A stretch of DNA of 64,000 nucleotides, taken from the NCBI GenBank assembly GCA_965277425.1, contig CBDICR010000005.1, positions 496,001 to 560,000 of the forward strand, read 5' to 3'. Positions 1-8,078 of this stretch are shown in pieces. A program made the translations under genes and the position numbers. This DNA comes from Poindextera sp965277425. Its GTDB lineage: Bacteria; Pseudomonadota; Alphaproteobacteria; Caulobacterales; Caulobacteraceae. Each line of letters opens with the position of its first letter. Position 1 is the stretch's first letter. Below the pieces are notes generated by a model, which saw only the letters and a program-made list of their open reading frames with translations, was not told the origin of the DNA and searched no databases.

Positions 1-210
1 CAGGGTATCGCCGCGATCGAGCGGCGCGAGCAGATATTTGGCGCGGCGGTCTAGCCGCTCGATGCGCGCGCCGGTCAGCCGCTGGACGAAGCCGTCGGGC
101 AGGGGAAAGCGCAGATCGGGCCGCCGGGCCTCGACGCGGACCAGCCGCGCTCCGGCCAGGGCGGGCTCAAGGCCGCGGCGGACGGTTTCAACCTCGGGAA
201 GCTCGGGCAT
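1..210 (-). CDS. mutM: Formamidopyrimidine-DNA glycosylase MutM, N-terminal part
   Basis: Base-excision repair glycosylase/AP lyase that removes oxidised purines such as 8-oxoguanine. Only the first 70 codons are inside the window; the gene runs off the left edge. The start reads MPELPEVETVRRGLEP, the family hallmark in which Pro2 (after Met removal) is the catalytic Schiff-base nucleophile and Glu3 is the second active-site residue; both are present. The gene is divergent from ubiE, with 91 bp between the starts. The zinc finger and helix-two-turn-helix cannot be checked because they lie outside the window. Confidence 0.95.
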   Translation of the reverse strand, partial: MPELPEVETVRRGLEPALAGARLVRVEARRPDLRFPLPDGFVQRLTGARIERLDRRAKYLLAPLDRGDTL

Positions 211-301
211 GACCGTCCTATGCCATTTTCTCAAGGCCGGCGCCGCCGCCTTGGCGCGTGCGGGATGACGCGGGGGACCTGGAAGGCTAAGACGCGGCTG
301 C

Positions 302-1069
302 ATGAGCCAAGCCCCAGCCGCCTTCGGTTTCAAGGATGTCGATCCGGCCGAGAAGCCGAGGCTGGTGCGCGGCGTGTTCGATTCCGTCGCCGGGCGCTAC
401 GACCTGATGAACGACGTGATGAGCGCCGGCGTGCATCGGGTGTGGAAGGATATCGCCGCGGTGCGGCTCAATCCCCAGCCGGGCGAGACCATTATCGATT
501 GCGCCGGCGGCACCGGCGACATGGCGCGGCGGCTGGCCAAACTGGCCGAAGGCGCGCGCAAGCGGCGTGGCGGCGAGGCGGCGCGGCTGATCGTGGTCGA
601 CTATAACCAAGAGATGCTGGGCGTCGGCCGCGCGCGCGAGACCGCGCCGCAGATCGTCTGGAGCGTCGGCGACGCCCAGGCCCTGCCGCTGCCGGACGCC
701 TGCGCCGACGCCTATATGATCGCCTTTGGCATCCGCAACGTCACCGACATCGGCGCGGCGCTCGCCGAAGCGCGCCGGGTTCTGAAGCCGGGCGGACGGT
801 TCGTCTGCCTGGAATTCTCCAAGCCGGTGACCGAGGCGCTGGCAGGCGTCTACGACGCCTATTCGTTCAAGCTCATCCCCAGGCTCGGCCAATGGATCGG
901 CGGCGACCGCGAGGCCTACCAGTACCTGGTCGAAAGCATCCGCCGGTTTCCCGACCAGGCGGCCTTCGCCGGCCTGATGCGCGAAGCCGGTTTCGGCCGC
1001 GTCGCCTGGAGCAATCTGACCGGCGGCGTCGCCGCCGTGCACCAGGGCTGGGCGATCAGCGCTCCATGA
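302..1069 (+). CDS. ubiE: Demethylmenaquinone/ubiquinone C-methyltransferase UbiE
   Basis: SAM-dependent C-methyltransferase of ubiquinone (and menaquinone, if made) synthesis, cytosolic side of the membrane. It is 255 residues, the usual family length. The family signature YDLMND is near residue 33, the SAM-binding motif DCAGGTGD near 66, and FGIRNVTD with the RVLKPGGRF strand follows in the second half. Its stop overlaps the ubiB start as ATGA, so the two ubiquinone genes are translationally coupled. The gene is divergent from mutM, an arrangement common in alphaproteobacteria. Confidence 0.96.
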   Translation: MSQAPAAFGFKDVDPAEKPRLVRGVFDSVAGRYDLMNDVMSAGVHRVWKDIAAVRLNPQPGETIIDCAGGTGDMARRLAKLAEGARKRRGGEAARLIVVDYNQEMLGVGRARETAPQIVWSVGDAQALPLPDACADAYMIAFGIRNVTDIGAALAEARRVLKPGGRFVCLEFSKPVTEALAGVYDAYSFKLIPRLGQWIGGDREAYQYLVESIRRFPDQAAFAGLMREAGFGRVAWSNLTGGVAAVHQGWAISAP

Positions 1070-2580
1070 GCGACGCCGCCGCGCTTGGCCGGTTCATCGC
1101 CGCGGGCTGGGTGCTGGTCCGCGCCGACGCGCTTATCCCCAAGGAGATCGATCATCTGTTGCCGCCGTCCAGCCGGGCGCTGGCGCGGACCTTGCGGCTG
1201 TTCAGCGGGCCGGAGGCCCGGCGCGGACGGCCGGGCGAGCGGCTGGCGAGGACGTTCGAACGCCTGGGACCCGTCTCCATCAAGCTCGGCCAGGTTCTCT
1301 CGACCCGCGCCGACATCTTCGGCCGCGCCTTCGCCGAGGATCTGGCCAAGCTGAAGGACCAGCTGCCGCCCTTTGCGACCGACCTGGCCAAGGCCGAGGT
1401 GGTCGCCTCGCTGGATCGGCCGCTCGACAGCCTCTTCGCGAGCTTCGGCGAGCCGATCGCCGCGGCCTCGATCGCCCAGGCGCATCCGGCGACCCTGCTC
1501 GACGGCCGGCGCGTGGCGGTCAAGGTGCTGCGCCCGGGCATAGAGGCCCAGGTGGCGCGCGACATCGAGGTCTTGCGCCTGGCCGCGGCCCTGGTCGAAC
1601 GCCATGTGCCGCCGGCGCGCCGGCTGGAGCCCATCCTTCTGGTCGAGACCGCCGCGCGGGTGCTGGAGCTGGAGCTGGACCTGCGCTTCGAGGCGGCGGG
1701 CGCCAGCGAACTGGCCGAAGTCATGGCTGGCGACGGCTTCATGCGGGCGCCGCCGGTGGTCTGGGCGGGCGTCGGCAAGCGGGTGCTGACGCTCGACTGG
1801 GCCGAGGGCGTGGCGCTCACCGATCCGGCGGCGCTGGACCAGCCCGGCCTGGATCGCAAGGGGCTGGCCGACAAGCTGGTTCAGGCCTTTCTCTCCCAGG
1901 CCCTGGACCACGGCGTCTTCCACGCCGACCTGCACGAGGGCAACCTGTTCGTGGGGCCGCCGTCGGTGATCACGGCGGTGGATTTCGGCATCATCGGCCG
2001 GCTCGACGCCAACGCCCGCAAGCACCTGGCCGAGATCCTGTGGGGCTTCCTGCGGCGCGACTATATGCGGGTCGCCAGGGCGCATTTCGACGTCGGCTAT
2101 GTGCCGGCGCACCATTCGGTCGAGGCCTTCGCCCAGGCGCTGCGGGCCGTTGGCGAGCCCAATGTCGGCCAGCCGGCCGGGGCGGTCTCCATGGGCCGGC
2201 TGCTCGGCCTGCTGTTCGAGATCACCGCGCTTTTCGACATGCGGCTGCGCCCGGAACTGGTCCTGCTGCAAAAGACCATGGTCACGGTCGAGGGCGTGGC
2301 GCGGCGCATCGATCCCGGCCACAACCTTTGGGCCGCCGCCGAGCCGGTGGTCAGCCGCTGGATCGCGCGCGAGCTTTCCCCGGTCGCCCGGGTCCGCGAG
2401 CTGGCCGACGACGCCGCCCGGGCGTTGAAAGCCATCGCCCGCATGGCCGAGCCGGCGGCGCCGGCCACGGTGGTGGTCGAGACGAAGGCCCGCCGCGCCA
2501 ACGGCCTGTGGTGGTTTGCGCTCGGCGCCGCGGCGTCCGGCCTGGCCTTCGCCGCGGCGAGCCTCGTCCTGAACCGCTAG
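1066..2580 (+). CDS. ubiB: Ubiquinone biosynthesis kinase-like protein UbiB
   Basis: ABC1/ADCK-type atypical kinase needed for ubiquinone synthesis, anchored to the inner membrane. The ATG at 1066 (504 aa) is preferred over the longer open frame because it gives an ATGA overlap with ubiE. The KxGQ motif (SIKLGQVLSTRADI) is near residue 71, the alanine-rich loop (AAASIAQAH) near 132, the lysine VAVKVL near 150, the catalytic loop FHADLHEGNLF near 284 and DFGIIGRL near 305. A hydrophobic helix near residues 482-500 is the expected C-terminal anchor. The stop is convergent with, and overlaps by 4 bp, the lipoprotein gene. Confidence 0.95.
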   Translation: MSDAAALGRFIAAGWVLVRADALIPKEIDHLLPPSSRALARTLRLFSGPEARRGRPGERLARTFERLGPVSIKLGQVLSTRADIFGRAFAEDLAKLKDQLPPFATDLAKAEVVASLDRPLDSLFASFGEPIAAASIAQAHPATLLDGRRVAVKVLRPGIEAQVARDIEVLRLAAALVERHVPPARRLEPILLVETAARVLELELDLRFEAAGASELAEVMAGDGFMRAPPVVWAGVGKRVLTLDWAEGVALTDPAALDQPGLDRKGLADKLVQAFLSQALDHGVFHADLHEGNLFVGPPSVITAVDFGIIGRLDANARKHLAEILWGFLRRDYMRVARAHFDVGYVPAHHSVEAFAQALRAVGEPNVGQPAGAVSMGRLLGLLFEITALFDMRLRPELVLLQKTMVTVEGVARRIDPGHNLWAAAEPVVSRWIARELSPVARVRELADDAARALKAIARMAEPAAPATVVVETKARRANGLWWFALGAAASGLAFAAASLVLNR

Positions 2581-3209
2581 CCCTGGTCGTCCGAAGAATC
2601 GCGATCGCTCGACCGGCGGCTATAGCCGCGATCGCCTTGCCGATCCGAACCGTCTGCGCCCTCCGACTGGCGCGCCACCTGTTCGTCCCAATAGGACTTG
2701 CCGGCCTGCGGCTTGAACATGGTCCGGGGCGCGCCCGCCTTGGTCACGACGGCGAAGATGTTGCGCTTGGGATCGTAGAGCAGCTTGTCGCCATTGCTGC
2801 GCGTCAGGCTCAGCGCATCCTTGGGCGGCGAGGTCGTGAAGGCGTGCGCCTTGGCCACGAAGTCGTCGAGATTGCGCGCGTCGAAGTCGGCGCCGTCGCG
2901 TTGAAACTGATAGTTGGCGTTCTCCTCGGCCGTATGGCGCTTATTGGCCGCCCACATCGGCTTGCCGTCGACAAGGGCGACGGGCTCACGCCGTGCGTCG
3001 CCGCGATCGGTGCTGTCGCCCCCGCTCGGCGCGCCGCGCTCATTATCGGCCGCGACCGTACTATCGGCGGCGCCGCCGGCGCCGGCGGTGTGATCGCGCG
3101 CCGCGGTCGCCGAACCGCCGTCGCAGCCGCCAAGCGTGATCGCCGCACCGGCCAAAAGCGCCGCGATCGCGGCGTAACTCAAGGTCTTTCCCATAACCCA
3201 GCCTTTCAT
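2577..3209 (-). CDS. Lipoprotein with S-pyocin/BECR-type nuclease-like domain
   Basis: 210 residues. The first 29 form a lipoprotein signal ending TLGGC, so Cys29 would be lipidated; a second ATG five codons in (MGKTL) is an alternative start. A low-complexity acidic/Gly/Ala linker follows to about residue 80. The C-terminal region (about 85-170) holds YQFQRDGADFD, LSLTRSNGDKLLYDP, NIFAVV and APRTMFKP. This pattern resembles the small Barnase/EndoU/colicin/RelE-like nuclease domains often annotated as S-type pyocin. A ragged Arg/Ser/Asp tail ends the protein. A LexA-type box lies 15 bp upstream of the start. Function is not established; nuclease activity is inferred only from motif resemblance. 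Confidence 0.6.
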   Translation of the reverse strand: MKGWVMGKTLSYAAIAALLAGAAITLGGCDGGSATAARDHTAGAGGAADSTVAADNERGAPSGGDSTDRGDARREPVALVDGKPMWAANKRHTAEENANYQFQRDGADFDARNLDDFVAKAHAFTTSPPKDALSLTRSNGDKLLYDPKRNIFAVVTKAGAPRTMFKPQAGKSYWDEQVARQSEGADGSDRQGDRGYSRRSSDRDSSDDQG

Positions 3210-3223
3210 CCAGATTGCCCTGT

Positions 3224-3238
3224 GAACAAACTAAGAAC
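3224..3238 (-). promoter_or_regulatory. LexA (SOS) box upstream of the nuclease-like lipoprotein
   Basis: Read on the minus strand the site is GTTC-TTAGTTT-GTTC, an exact match to the alphaproteobacterial LexA consensus GTTC-N7-GTTC. It ends 15 bp before the lipoprotein start at 3209, where repressor would block transcription. The coaBC start lies about 70 bp away on the other side, so control of that gene is possible but less likely. Confidence 0.7.
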
Positions 3239-3309
3239 AACTTTGCGCGTTTGTCCAGACCCCGATGAAACGCTAAGGAGCGGGCGCATTTCAGCGAGGC
3301 GGCGGCGAC

Positions 3310-4506
3310 GTGGACGACAGGCGGGTGCTTCTGATCGTGGGCGGCGGCATCGCCGCCTACAAGGCGCTGGAGCTGACCCGGCTTTTGCGCAAGGCCGGCA
3401 TCGCGGTGCGGCCGATCCTGACCCGCGCCGGCGCCCAGTTCGTTACGCCGCTGTCGCTGGCCGCTCTGGCCGAAGACAAAGTCCATGGCGAGCTCTTCTC
3501 GCTCACCGACGAGGCGGAGATGGGCCATATCGAGCTGTCCCGCTCGGCGGACCTGGTGGTGGTCGCCCCCGCCACCGCCGACCTGATGGCCAAGGCCGCG
3601 GCCGGCCTGGCCGACGACCTGGCCTCGACCACCCTGCTCGCCACCGACAAGCCGGTGCTGATGGCGCCGGCGATGAACGTGCGCATGTGGGAACATGCCG
3701 CGACCCGGCGAAACCTGGCGACCCTGCGGGCGGACGGCGTCACCATCATCGGCCCGGACGAGGGCGCCATGGCCTGCGGCGAGTACGGGCCGGGGCGCCT
3801 GGCCGAACCGCAGGCGATCTTCGAGGCCATTCTCGCCGCCCTGGATGCGGGCTCGGCCAGGCCGCTGGCCGGCAAGCGGGTCCTGGTCACCGCCGGCCCG
3901 ACCGCCGAGCCGATCGATCCGGTGCGCGTGCTGACCAACCGCTCCAGCGGCAAGCAGGGCTACGCCATCGCCGAGGCGCTGGCCCGGCTGGGCGCGCGGG
4001 TCGTCCTGGTCTCCGGCCCGACGGCCCTGCCCGCGCCGCGCGGCGTCGACCGCTTCATGGTCGAGAGCGCGCGCGAGATGCTGGCCGCCTCGCTCCGGGC
4101 CTTGCCGGTCGACGCCGCCGTCTGCGTCGCGGCCGTCGCCGACTGGCGCGCCGACGAGGTGTTCGGGGTCAAGCTGAAGAAGGGCAAGGACGGGCCGCCC
4201 GCCCTCAGGCTGGTGGAAAATCCCGACATCCTGGCCACCCTCGCCGCGGCCGGCCCCGATCGTCCGAAACTGGTCGTCGGCTTCGCGGCGGAAACCGGCG
4301 ACCTGGAAATGCAGGCGCGGGCCAAGCTGGCGCGCAAGGGCTGCGACTGGATCGTCGCCAACAATGTCGCCGACGAGGGGATCATGGGCGGCGACGAGAA
4401 CCAGGTGCTGCTGGTCTATCCGCAGGGCCTGGACGCCTGGCCGCGCCTTTCCAAGACCGAGGTCGCCCACCGTCTGGCGGCGCGGATCGCCGAGAACCTG
4501 GCGTGA
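3310..4506 (+). CDS. coaBC: Bifunctional phosphopantothenoylcysteine decarboxylase/synthetase
   Basis: Catalyses two consecutive coenzyme A steps: CTP-dependent ligation of 4'-phosphopantothenate to cysteine (CoaB half) and FMN-dependent decarboxylation (CoaC half). It is 398 residues from a GTG start. The CoaC half has GGGIAAYKALEL at the N-terminus, PAMNVRMW near residue 120 and the cysteine loop ACGEYGPGRLAEP near 156. The CoaB half begins near 185 with VTAGPTAEPIDPVR and NRSSGKQGYAIAE. Its TGA overlaps the dut GTG as GTGA, so the two are coupled. Confidence 0.95.
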   Translation: MDDRRVLLIVGGGIAAYKALELTRLLRKAGIAVRPILTRAGAQFVTPLSLAALAEDKVHGELFSLTDEAEMGHIELSRSADLVVVAPATADLMAKAAAGLADDLASTTLLATDKPVLMAPAMNVRMWEHAATRRNLATLRADGVTIIGPDEGAMACGEYGPGRLAEPQAIFEAILAALDAGSARPLAGKRVLVTAGPTAEPIDPVRVLTNRSSGKQGYAIAEALARLGARVVLVSGPTALPAPRGVDRFMVESAREMLAASLRALPVDAAVCVAAVADWRADEVFGVKLKKGKDGPPALRLVENPDILATLAAAGPDRPKLVVGFAAETGDLEMQARAKLARKGCDWIVANNVADEGIMGGDENQVLLVYPQGLDAWPRLSKTEVAHRLAARIAENLA

Positions 4507-4958
4507 CCCCTGTCATCGAGATCGTCCGCCTGGCCCATGCCGAGGGCCTGCCGCTGCCGGCCTACGAGACCGAACACGCCGCCGGCATGGACCTGCGCGC
4601 CGCGCTCGCCGAGGACGCGCCGCTGACTCTGCCGCCGGGAAAGCGCGACGCCGTTCCGACCGGCCTGACCATGGCCATACCGCCGGGGTTCGAGGGCCAG
4701 GTTCGGCCACGCTCGGGCCTGGCGCTGCGCGCCGGGGTCACCTGCCTGAACACGCCAGGCACGATCGACGCCGATTATCGCGGCGAGGTGAAGGTGATCC
4801 TGATCAATCTCGGCGAGGAGGATTTCATCATCCGGCGCGGCGACCGCATCGCCCAACTGGTCATCGCGCCGGTGACCGGCGCGGGCTGGAGCGAGGTCGC
4901 GACGCTGGACGACACCGCGCGCGGCCAGGGCGGTTTCGGCTCGACCGGCGGCCGCTGA
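4503..4958 (+). CDS. dut: Deoxyuridine 5'-triphosphate nucleotidohydrolase
   Basis: Hydrolyses dUTP to dUMP and pyrophosphate, keeping uracil out of DNA and supplying dTMP precursor. It is 151 residues from a GTG start and carries the motifs of trimeric dUTPases: AGMDLRA, RPRSGLALRAGV, GTIDADYRGEV with the catalytic Asp, RGDRIAQLVI and the C-terminal RGQGGFGSTG lid. It is coupled to coaBC by a 4-bp overlap; coaBC-dut is a common alphaproteobacterial pair. Confidence 0.96.
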   Translation: MTPVIEIVRLAHAEGLPLPAYETEHAAGMDLRAALAEDAPLTLPPGKRDAVPTGLTMAIPPGFEGQVRPRSGLALRAGVTCLNTPGTIDADYRGEVKVILINLGEEDFIIRRGDRIAQLVIAPVTGAGWSEVATLDDTARGQGGFGSTGGR

Positions 4959-5025
4959 CGGGCCTTTAGGACCCGTGTCCGGAATGTGTCGGCTAAGTGA
5001 CTGAATTCCTGCATTTTCCACATAA

Positions 5026-5040
5026 GTTCTATTTTTGTTC
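5026..5040 (+). promoter_or_regulatory. LexA (SOS) box upstream of comM
   Basis: GTTC-TATTTTT-GTTC, an exact GTTC-N7-GTTC alphaproteobacterial SOS box, lies 54 bp before the comM start in an AT-rich segment within otherwise GC-rich DNA. To my knowledge comM has been listed in the Caulobacter LexA regulon, which fits. Confidence 0.75.
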
Positions 5041-5069
5041 TTGATCCGCTCCAGACGTCATGCTGAAGT

Positions 5070-5078
5070 TGTGGATAA
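5070..5078 (-). promoter_or_regulatory. DnaA-box match in the comM leader
   Basis: TGTGGATAA on the plus strand is the exact complement of the consensus DnaA box TTATCCACA. A one-mismatch relative (TTTTCCACA, 5014-5022) lies on the other side of the SOS box. One perfect 9-mer may be chance; two flanking an SOS box in an 80-bp promoter is suggestive only. Confidence 0.4.
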
Positions 5079-5094
5079 GTCGGGGAGCTCTTCC

Positions 5095-6645
5095 ATGGTT
5101 GCGCGGGTCGTCACGGTGGCCTTCCAGGGCGTGGAAGCGCGGCGCGTCGATGTCGAAGTCCAGCTCACCAACGGGGAATTCGCCTTTGTCATCGTCGGCC
5201 TCGGCGACAAGGCCGTGGCGGAAAGCCGCGAGCGCGTCCGCGCGGCCTTCACCGGCTTAGGGCTCGCCCTGCCCGGCAAACATATCGTGGTCAATCTCGC
5301 CCCCGCCGACCTGCCCAAGGAAGGCAGCCACTATGACCTGCCGATCGCGCTCTCGATCATGGCGGCCATGGGCATCGTCCCGCCGGACACCCTGAACGAC
5401 TGGGCGGCCGTCGGCGAGCTTGGCCTCGATGGCCGCATCGCCGCCGTCGCCGGGGTGTTGCCGGCCGCGGTGGCGGCCAGCGCCATGGGGCTCGGCCTGA
5501 TCTGCCCCGAGGCCTCGGGTCCGGAAGCCGCCTGGGTCGGCGACTGCCGCGTGCTCGCGCCCAAGTCGCTGATCTCGCTGGTCAACCATTTCCGGGGCGT
5601 GCAGGTGATGGGCGCACCGACGCCCGGGCCGGCGCTGAACGGGCCGCCGACGGCCGACCTGCGCGATGTCAAGGGCCAGGAGGGCGCCAAGCGAGCTCTG
5701 GAGATCGCCGCGGCCGGCGGCCACAACCTGCTCTTCGTCGGCCCGCCGGGCTCCGGCAAGTCGATGCTGGCCCAGCGCCTGCCGGGCCTTTTGCCGCCGC
5801 TGTCGCCGAGCGAGCTCCTGGAAACCTCCATGGTGCATTCGGTGGCCGGCCTGATCGCGCGCGGCGCCCTGACCCGCGCCCGGCCCTTCCGCAGCCCGCA
5901 CCACTCCGCCTCCATGGCCGCCCTGACCGGCGGCGGCCTGCGCGCCAAGCCCGGCGAGGTCTCGCTCGCGCACAACGGCGTCCTGTTCCTGGACGAACTC
6001 CCGGAATTCACCGCCCAGGCCCTGGACAGCCTGCGCGCGCCGCTCGAAACCGGCGAGGTGGTCGTGGCCCGCGCCAACGCCCACGTGCGCTATCCGGCCC
6101 GCGTGCAGCTGGTGGCGGCCATGAATCCCTGCCGCTGCGGCCATGGCGGCCTCGGGCGCGGCGCTTGCGGACGCGCGCCACGCTGCCAGCAGACCTATCA
6201 GAGCCGCATCTCCGGCCCGCTGCTCGACCGCATCGACCTGCAGGTCGAGGTGCCGCCGGTGACCGCGACCGATCTGGCCCTGCCCGCAGCGGCGGAAGGC
6301 ACGGCCGAGGCCGCCGCCCGCGTCGCCCAGGCCCGCGCCGCGCAAGGCCAGCGCGCCCGCGAAGCCGGCGAGGACGCCGCGCCTATCAACGCCCGCGCCG
6401 ACGGCGGCTTTCTGGAAAAGATCGCCGCCCTCGACCAGCCGGCCGCCGCGCTGCTGTCCAAGGCCGCCCAGGCTAACAACCTGACCGCCCGCGGCTGGAC
6501 CCGCACGCTGAAGCTCGCCCGCACCATCGCCGACCTGGACGGCGCGACCGCCGTGCGCCGCCTGCACGTGGCCGAGGCGCTGATCTATCGCCGCGTCGGG
6601 CCGTCGGCCGGGATCGGTGAGGCGAGAGCTAACGTCTTTGGATGA
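5095..6645 (+). CDS. comM: ComM/YifB family Mg-chelatase-like AAA+ ATPase
   Basis: Hexameric AAA+ helicase of the ComM type, which promotes branch migration when single-stranded DNA is integrated into the chromosome. The ATG at 5095 (516 aa) follows a GGGGAG ribosome site; an upstream in-frame ATG would add 20 poor residues. The N-terminal Lon-like domain carries FVIVGLGDKAVAESRERV. The ATPase has Walker A GPPGSGKS near residue 216, GVLFLDELPEF (Walker B) near 298, and the Cys-rich MNPCRCGHGG element near 343. It is full length. The SOS box upstream suggests damage-inducible expression. Confidence 0.93.
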   Translation: MVARVVTVAFQGVEARRVDVEVQLTNGEFAFVIVGLGDKAVAESRERVRAAFTGLGLALPGKHIVVNLAPADLPKEGSHYDLPIALSIMAAMGIVPPDTLNDWAAVGELGLDGRIAAVAGVLPAAVAASAMGLGLICPEASGPEAAWVGDCRVLAPKSLISLVNHFRGVQVMGAPTPGPALNGPPTADLRDVKGQEGAKRALEIAAAGGHNLLFVGPPGSGKSMLAQRLPGLLPPLSPSELLETSMVHSVAGLIARGALTRARPFRSPHHSASMAALTGGGLRAKPGEVSLAHNGVLFLDELPEFTAQALDSLRAPLETGEVVVARANAHVRYPARVQLVAAMNPCRCGHGGLGRGACGRAPRCQQTYQSRISGPLLDRIDLQVEVPPVTATDLALPAAAEGTAEAAARVAQARAAQGQRAREAGEDAAPINARADGGFLEKIAALDQPAAALLSKAAQANNLTARGWTRTLKLARTIADLDGATAVRRLHVAEALIYRRVGPSAGIGEARANVFG

Positions 6646-6771
6646 ATTCTCAAGGTGCGCTCACGCCTCGCCGCCATCACTGCCGGTCCTCCATTTTCGG
6701 CAAGCAGGCGCGGCGTTTGACGATAACTTGGGGTGACGCGTAAGCCCCGCCATCCGTAGGCATGAGAAACG

Positions 6772-7896
6772 ATGCCCAATCCCAAGACTGTTCTCGTTGT
6801 CGTGATAGGTTTGACGGCGCTGCCGGCAGGCGCGGCGACAGCGGCGGTCTGGCCCCACGCCTTCGGAGCGCCCAGCAATTCCCAATGCCGCCAAGCCTAC
6901 CAGCTGGCGGCGGCGGCGTTTAAGTCAACCAACGCCTCGCTACTCTGGCCGATCGAGCCGCCGCGGGATTTGGGAAGCGTATTCAGTCTCTACACGACCG
7001 CGAAGGACATCAGCGGCGGTGACGGACTTTCCAATAACCCAAAGACATTTTCCGAAATTTCATCAACAAAATCAGACGGCAAGGCGCTCAGAGTCTTCTG
7101 GCAAGACCGGCCTGGGAATGGCAAGCGGATTGTGGTTACGGACGAAGCCTTCAACGAGGACGGCGATTTTTATACGACCTACGTATTGAACGCAGATATC
7201 AAATCGACTGAACTGACGAAATATATCGACTCTGATTATCAAACAAAACCGATCTACGAACCCCTTCTCGGCAGCAACAGGTGGAACCCACCGCGCGTTC
7301 TCACCGACAATAAGACCGGAGCAAGCTGGCTCATTGATTCTGGAGAGCCCTACCAGAGCTTAGCGGATTGGCGAGTTTATACCGTAGACGGCGGTGGCGC
7401 ACGCTCTTCGTGCATCATCAGCTTCCGTCCAAAGGCGAAATTGCCGGTGTCGCTCATGCCCGAACCGGTGCGTCGGTTCTCGAACCTGCTGGACGCGGCC
7501 TTGGGGCCGGGCAGGGACGAGGGCACGCTTCAGCCCACCGCCAGAATCCGGGTGGCTGTCGCCCAAGCGTGGGCAAACGCAAGCTTTCGACCCTGGGCGC
7601 TGATTGACGCCCCGTACAACACCCGGGCAGAGGTCGATGACGGGCTCAAGCATTGGGCGGACGGTTCAGTCAAGCGTTTAGCGGTCTACAAAGCTATTCG
7701 CGCCCAATACTCAGGCGCGAGAGAGGCTCTTACAAATTATTATGAGCACCGTTTCAAGCTGCCAACAACGACTGCGCGGAAGATGGGCGCGTATGTGGCT
7801 GACCTGATGTACCGAGAATACTTTGTCTTACCGCGCGAAAACAAATATAACGGCGCTCAGCCGTCGCAAAACCCCTGGCCGAGCGGGATTAGATAG
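6772..7896 (+). CDS. Secreted protein of unknown function, low GC
   Basis: 374 residues with a Sec signal peptide (about 1-24, ending GAATAA) and no other membrane segment. I do not recognise a family. The body is polar and rich in Tyr, Asn and Lys, with paired possible disulfide cysteines (SQCRQA and SSCIIS). Its codon use and GC are clearly lower than those of all neighbours, with runs such as AAATATAACGG, which suggests recent acquisition. It stands alone between comM and a kinase gene, with about 130 bp before and 180 bp after it. No function can be assigned. Confidence 0.75.
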   Translation: MPNPKTVLVVVIGLTALPAGAATAAVWPHAFGAPSNSQCRQAYQLAAAAFKSTNASLLWPIEPPRDLGSVFSLYTTAKDISGGDGLSNNPKTFSEISSTKSDGKALRVFWQDRPGNGKRIVVTDEAFNEDGDFYTTYVLNADIKSTELTKYIDSDYQTKPIYEPLLGSNRWNPPRVLTDNKTGASWLIDSGEPYQSLADWRVYTVDGGGARSSCIISFRPKAKLPVSLMPEPVRRFSNLLDAALGPGRDEGTLQPTARIRVAVAQAWANASFRPWALIDAPYNTRAEVDDGLKHWADGSVKRLAVYKAIRAQYSGAREALTNYYEHRFKLPTTTARKMGAYVADLMYREYFVLPRENKYNGAQPSQNPWPSGIR

Positions 7897-8078
7897 GACG
7901 TGTTCGGGCGACTTGTCCCGGGTTACCGTCGCCGCCCGTATTGGAGTTCGGCCGTGAATCGAGAGACGGCGCACCGATCTCAGCGATGGCGCGACGGCTT
8001 TATGCTGACCGGCTTGCGAGACTGAGCCGCCAGGGTTTGACCCCCCGTTAAGTCGCGCGGCGGTAATCTTACCGCATC

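Noticed and set aside
2040..4958. A 972-codon open frame crossing ubiB, the lipoprotein gene, coaBC and dut
   Set aside because: It is an artefact of high GC; only its last 151 codons, from the GTG at 4503, are a real gene (dut).
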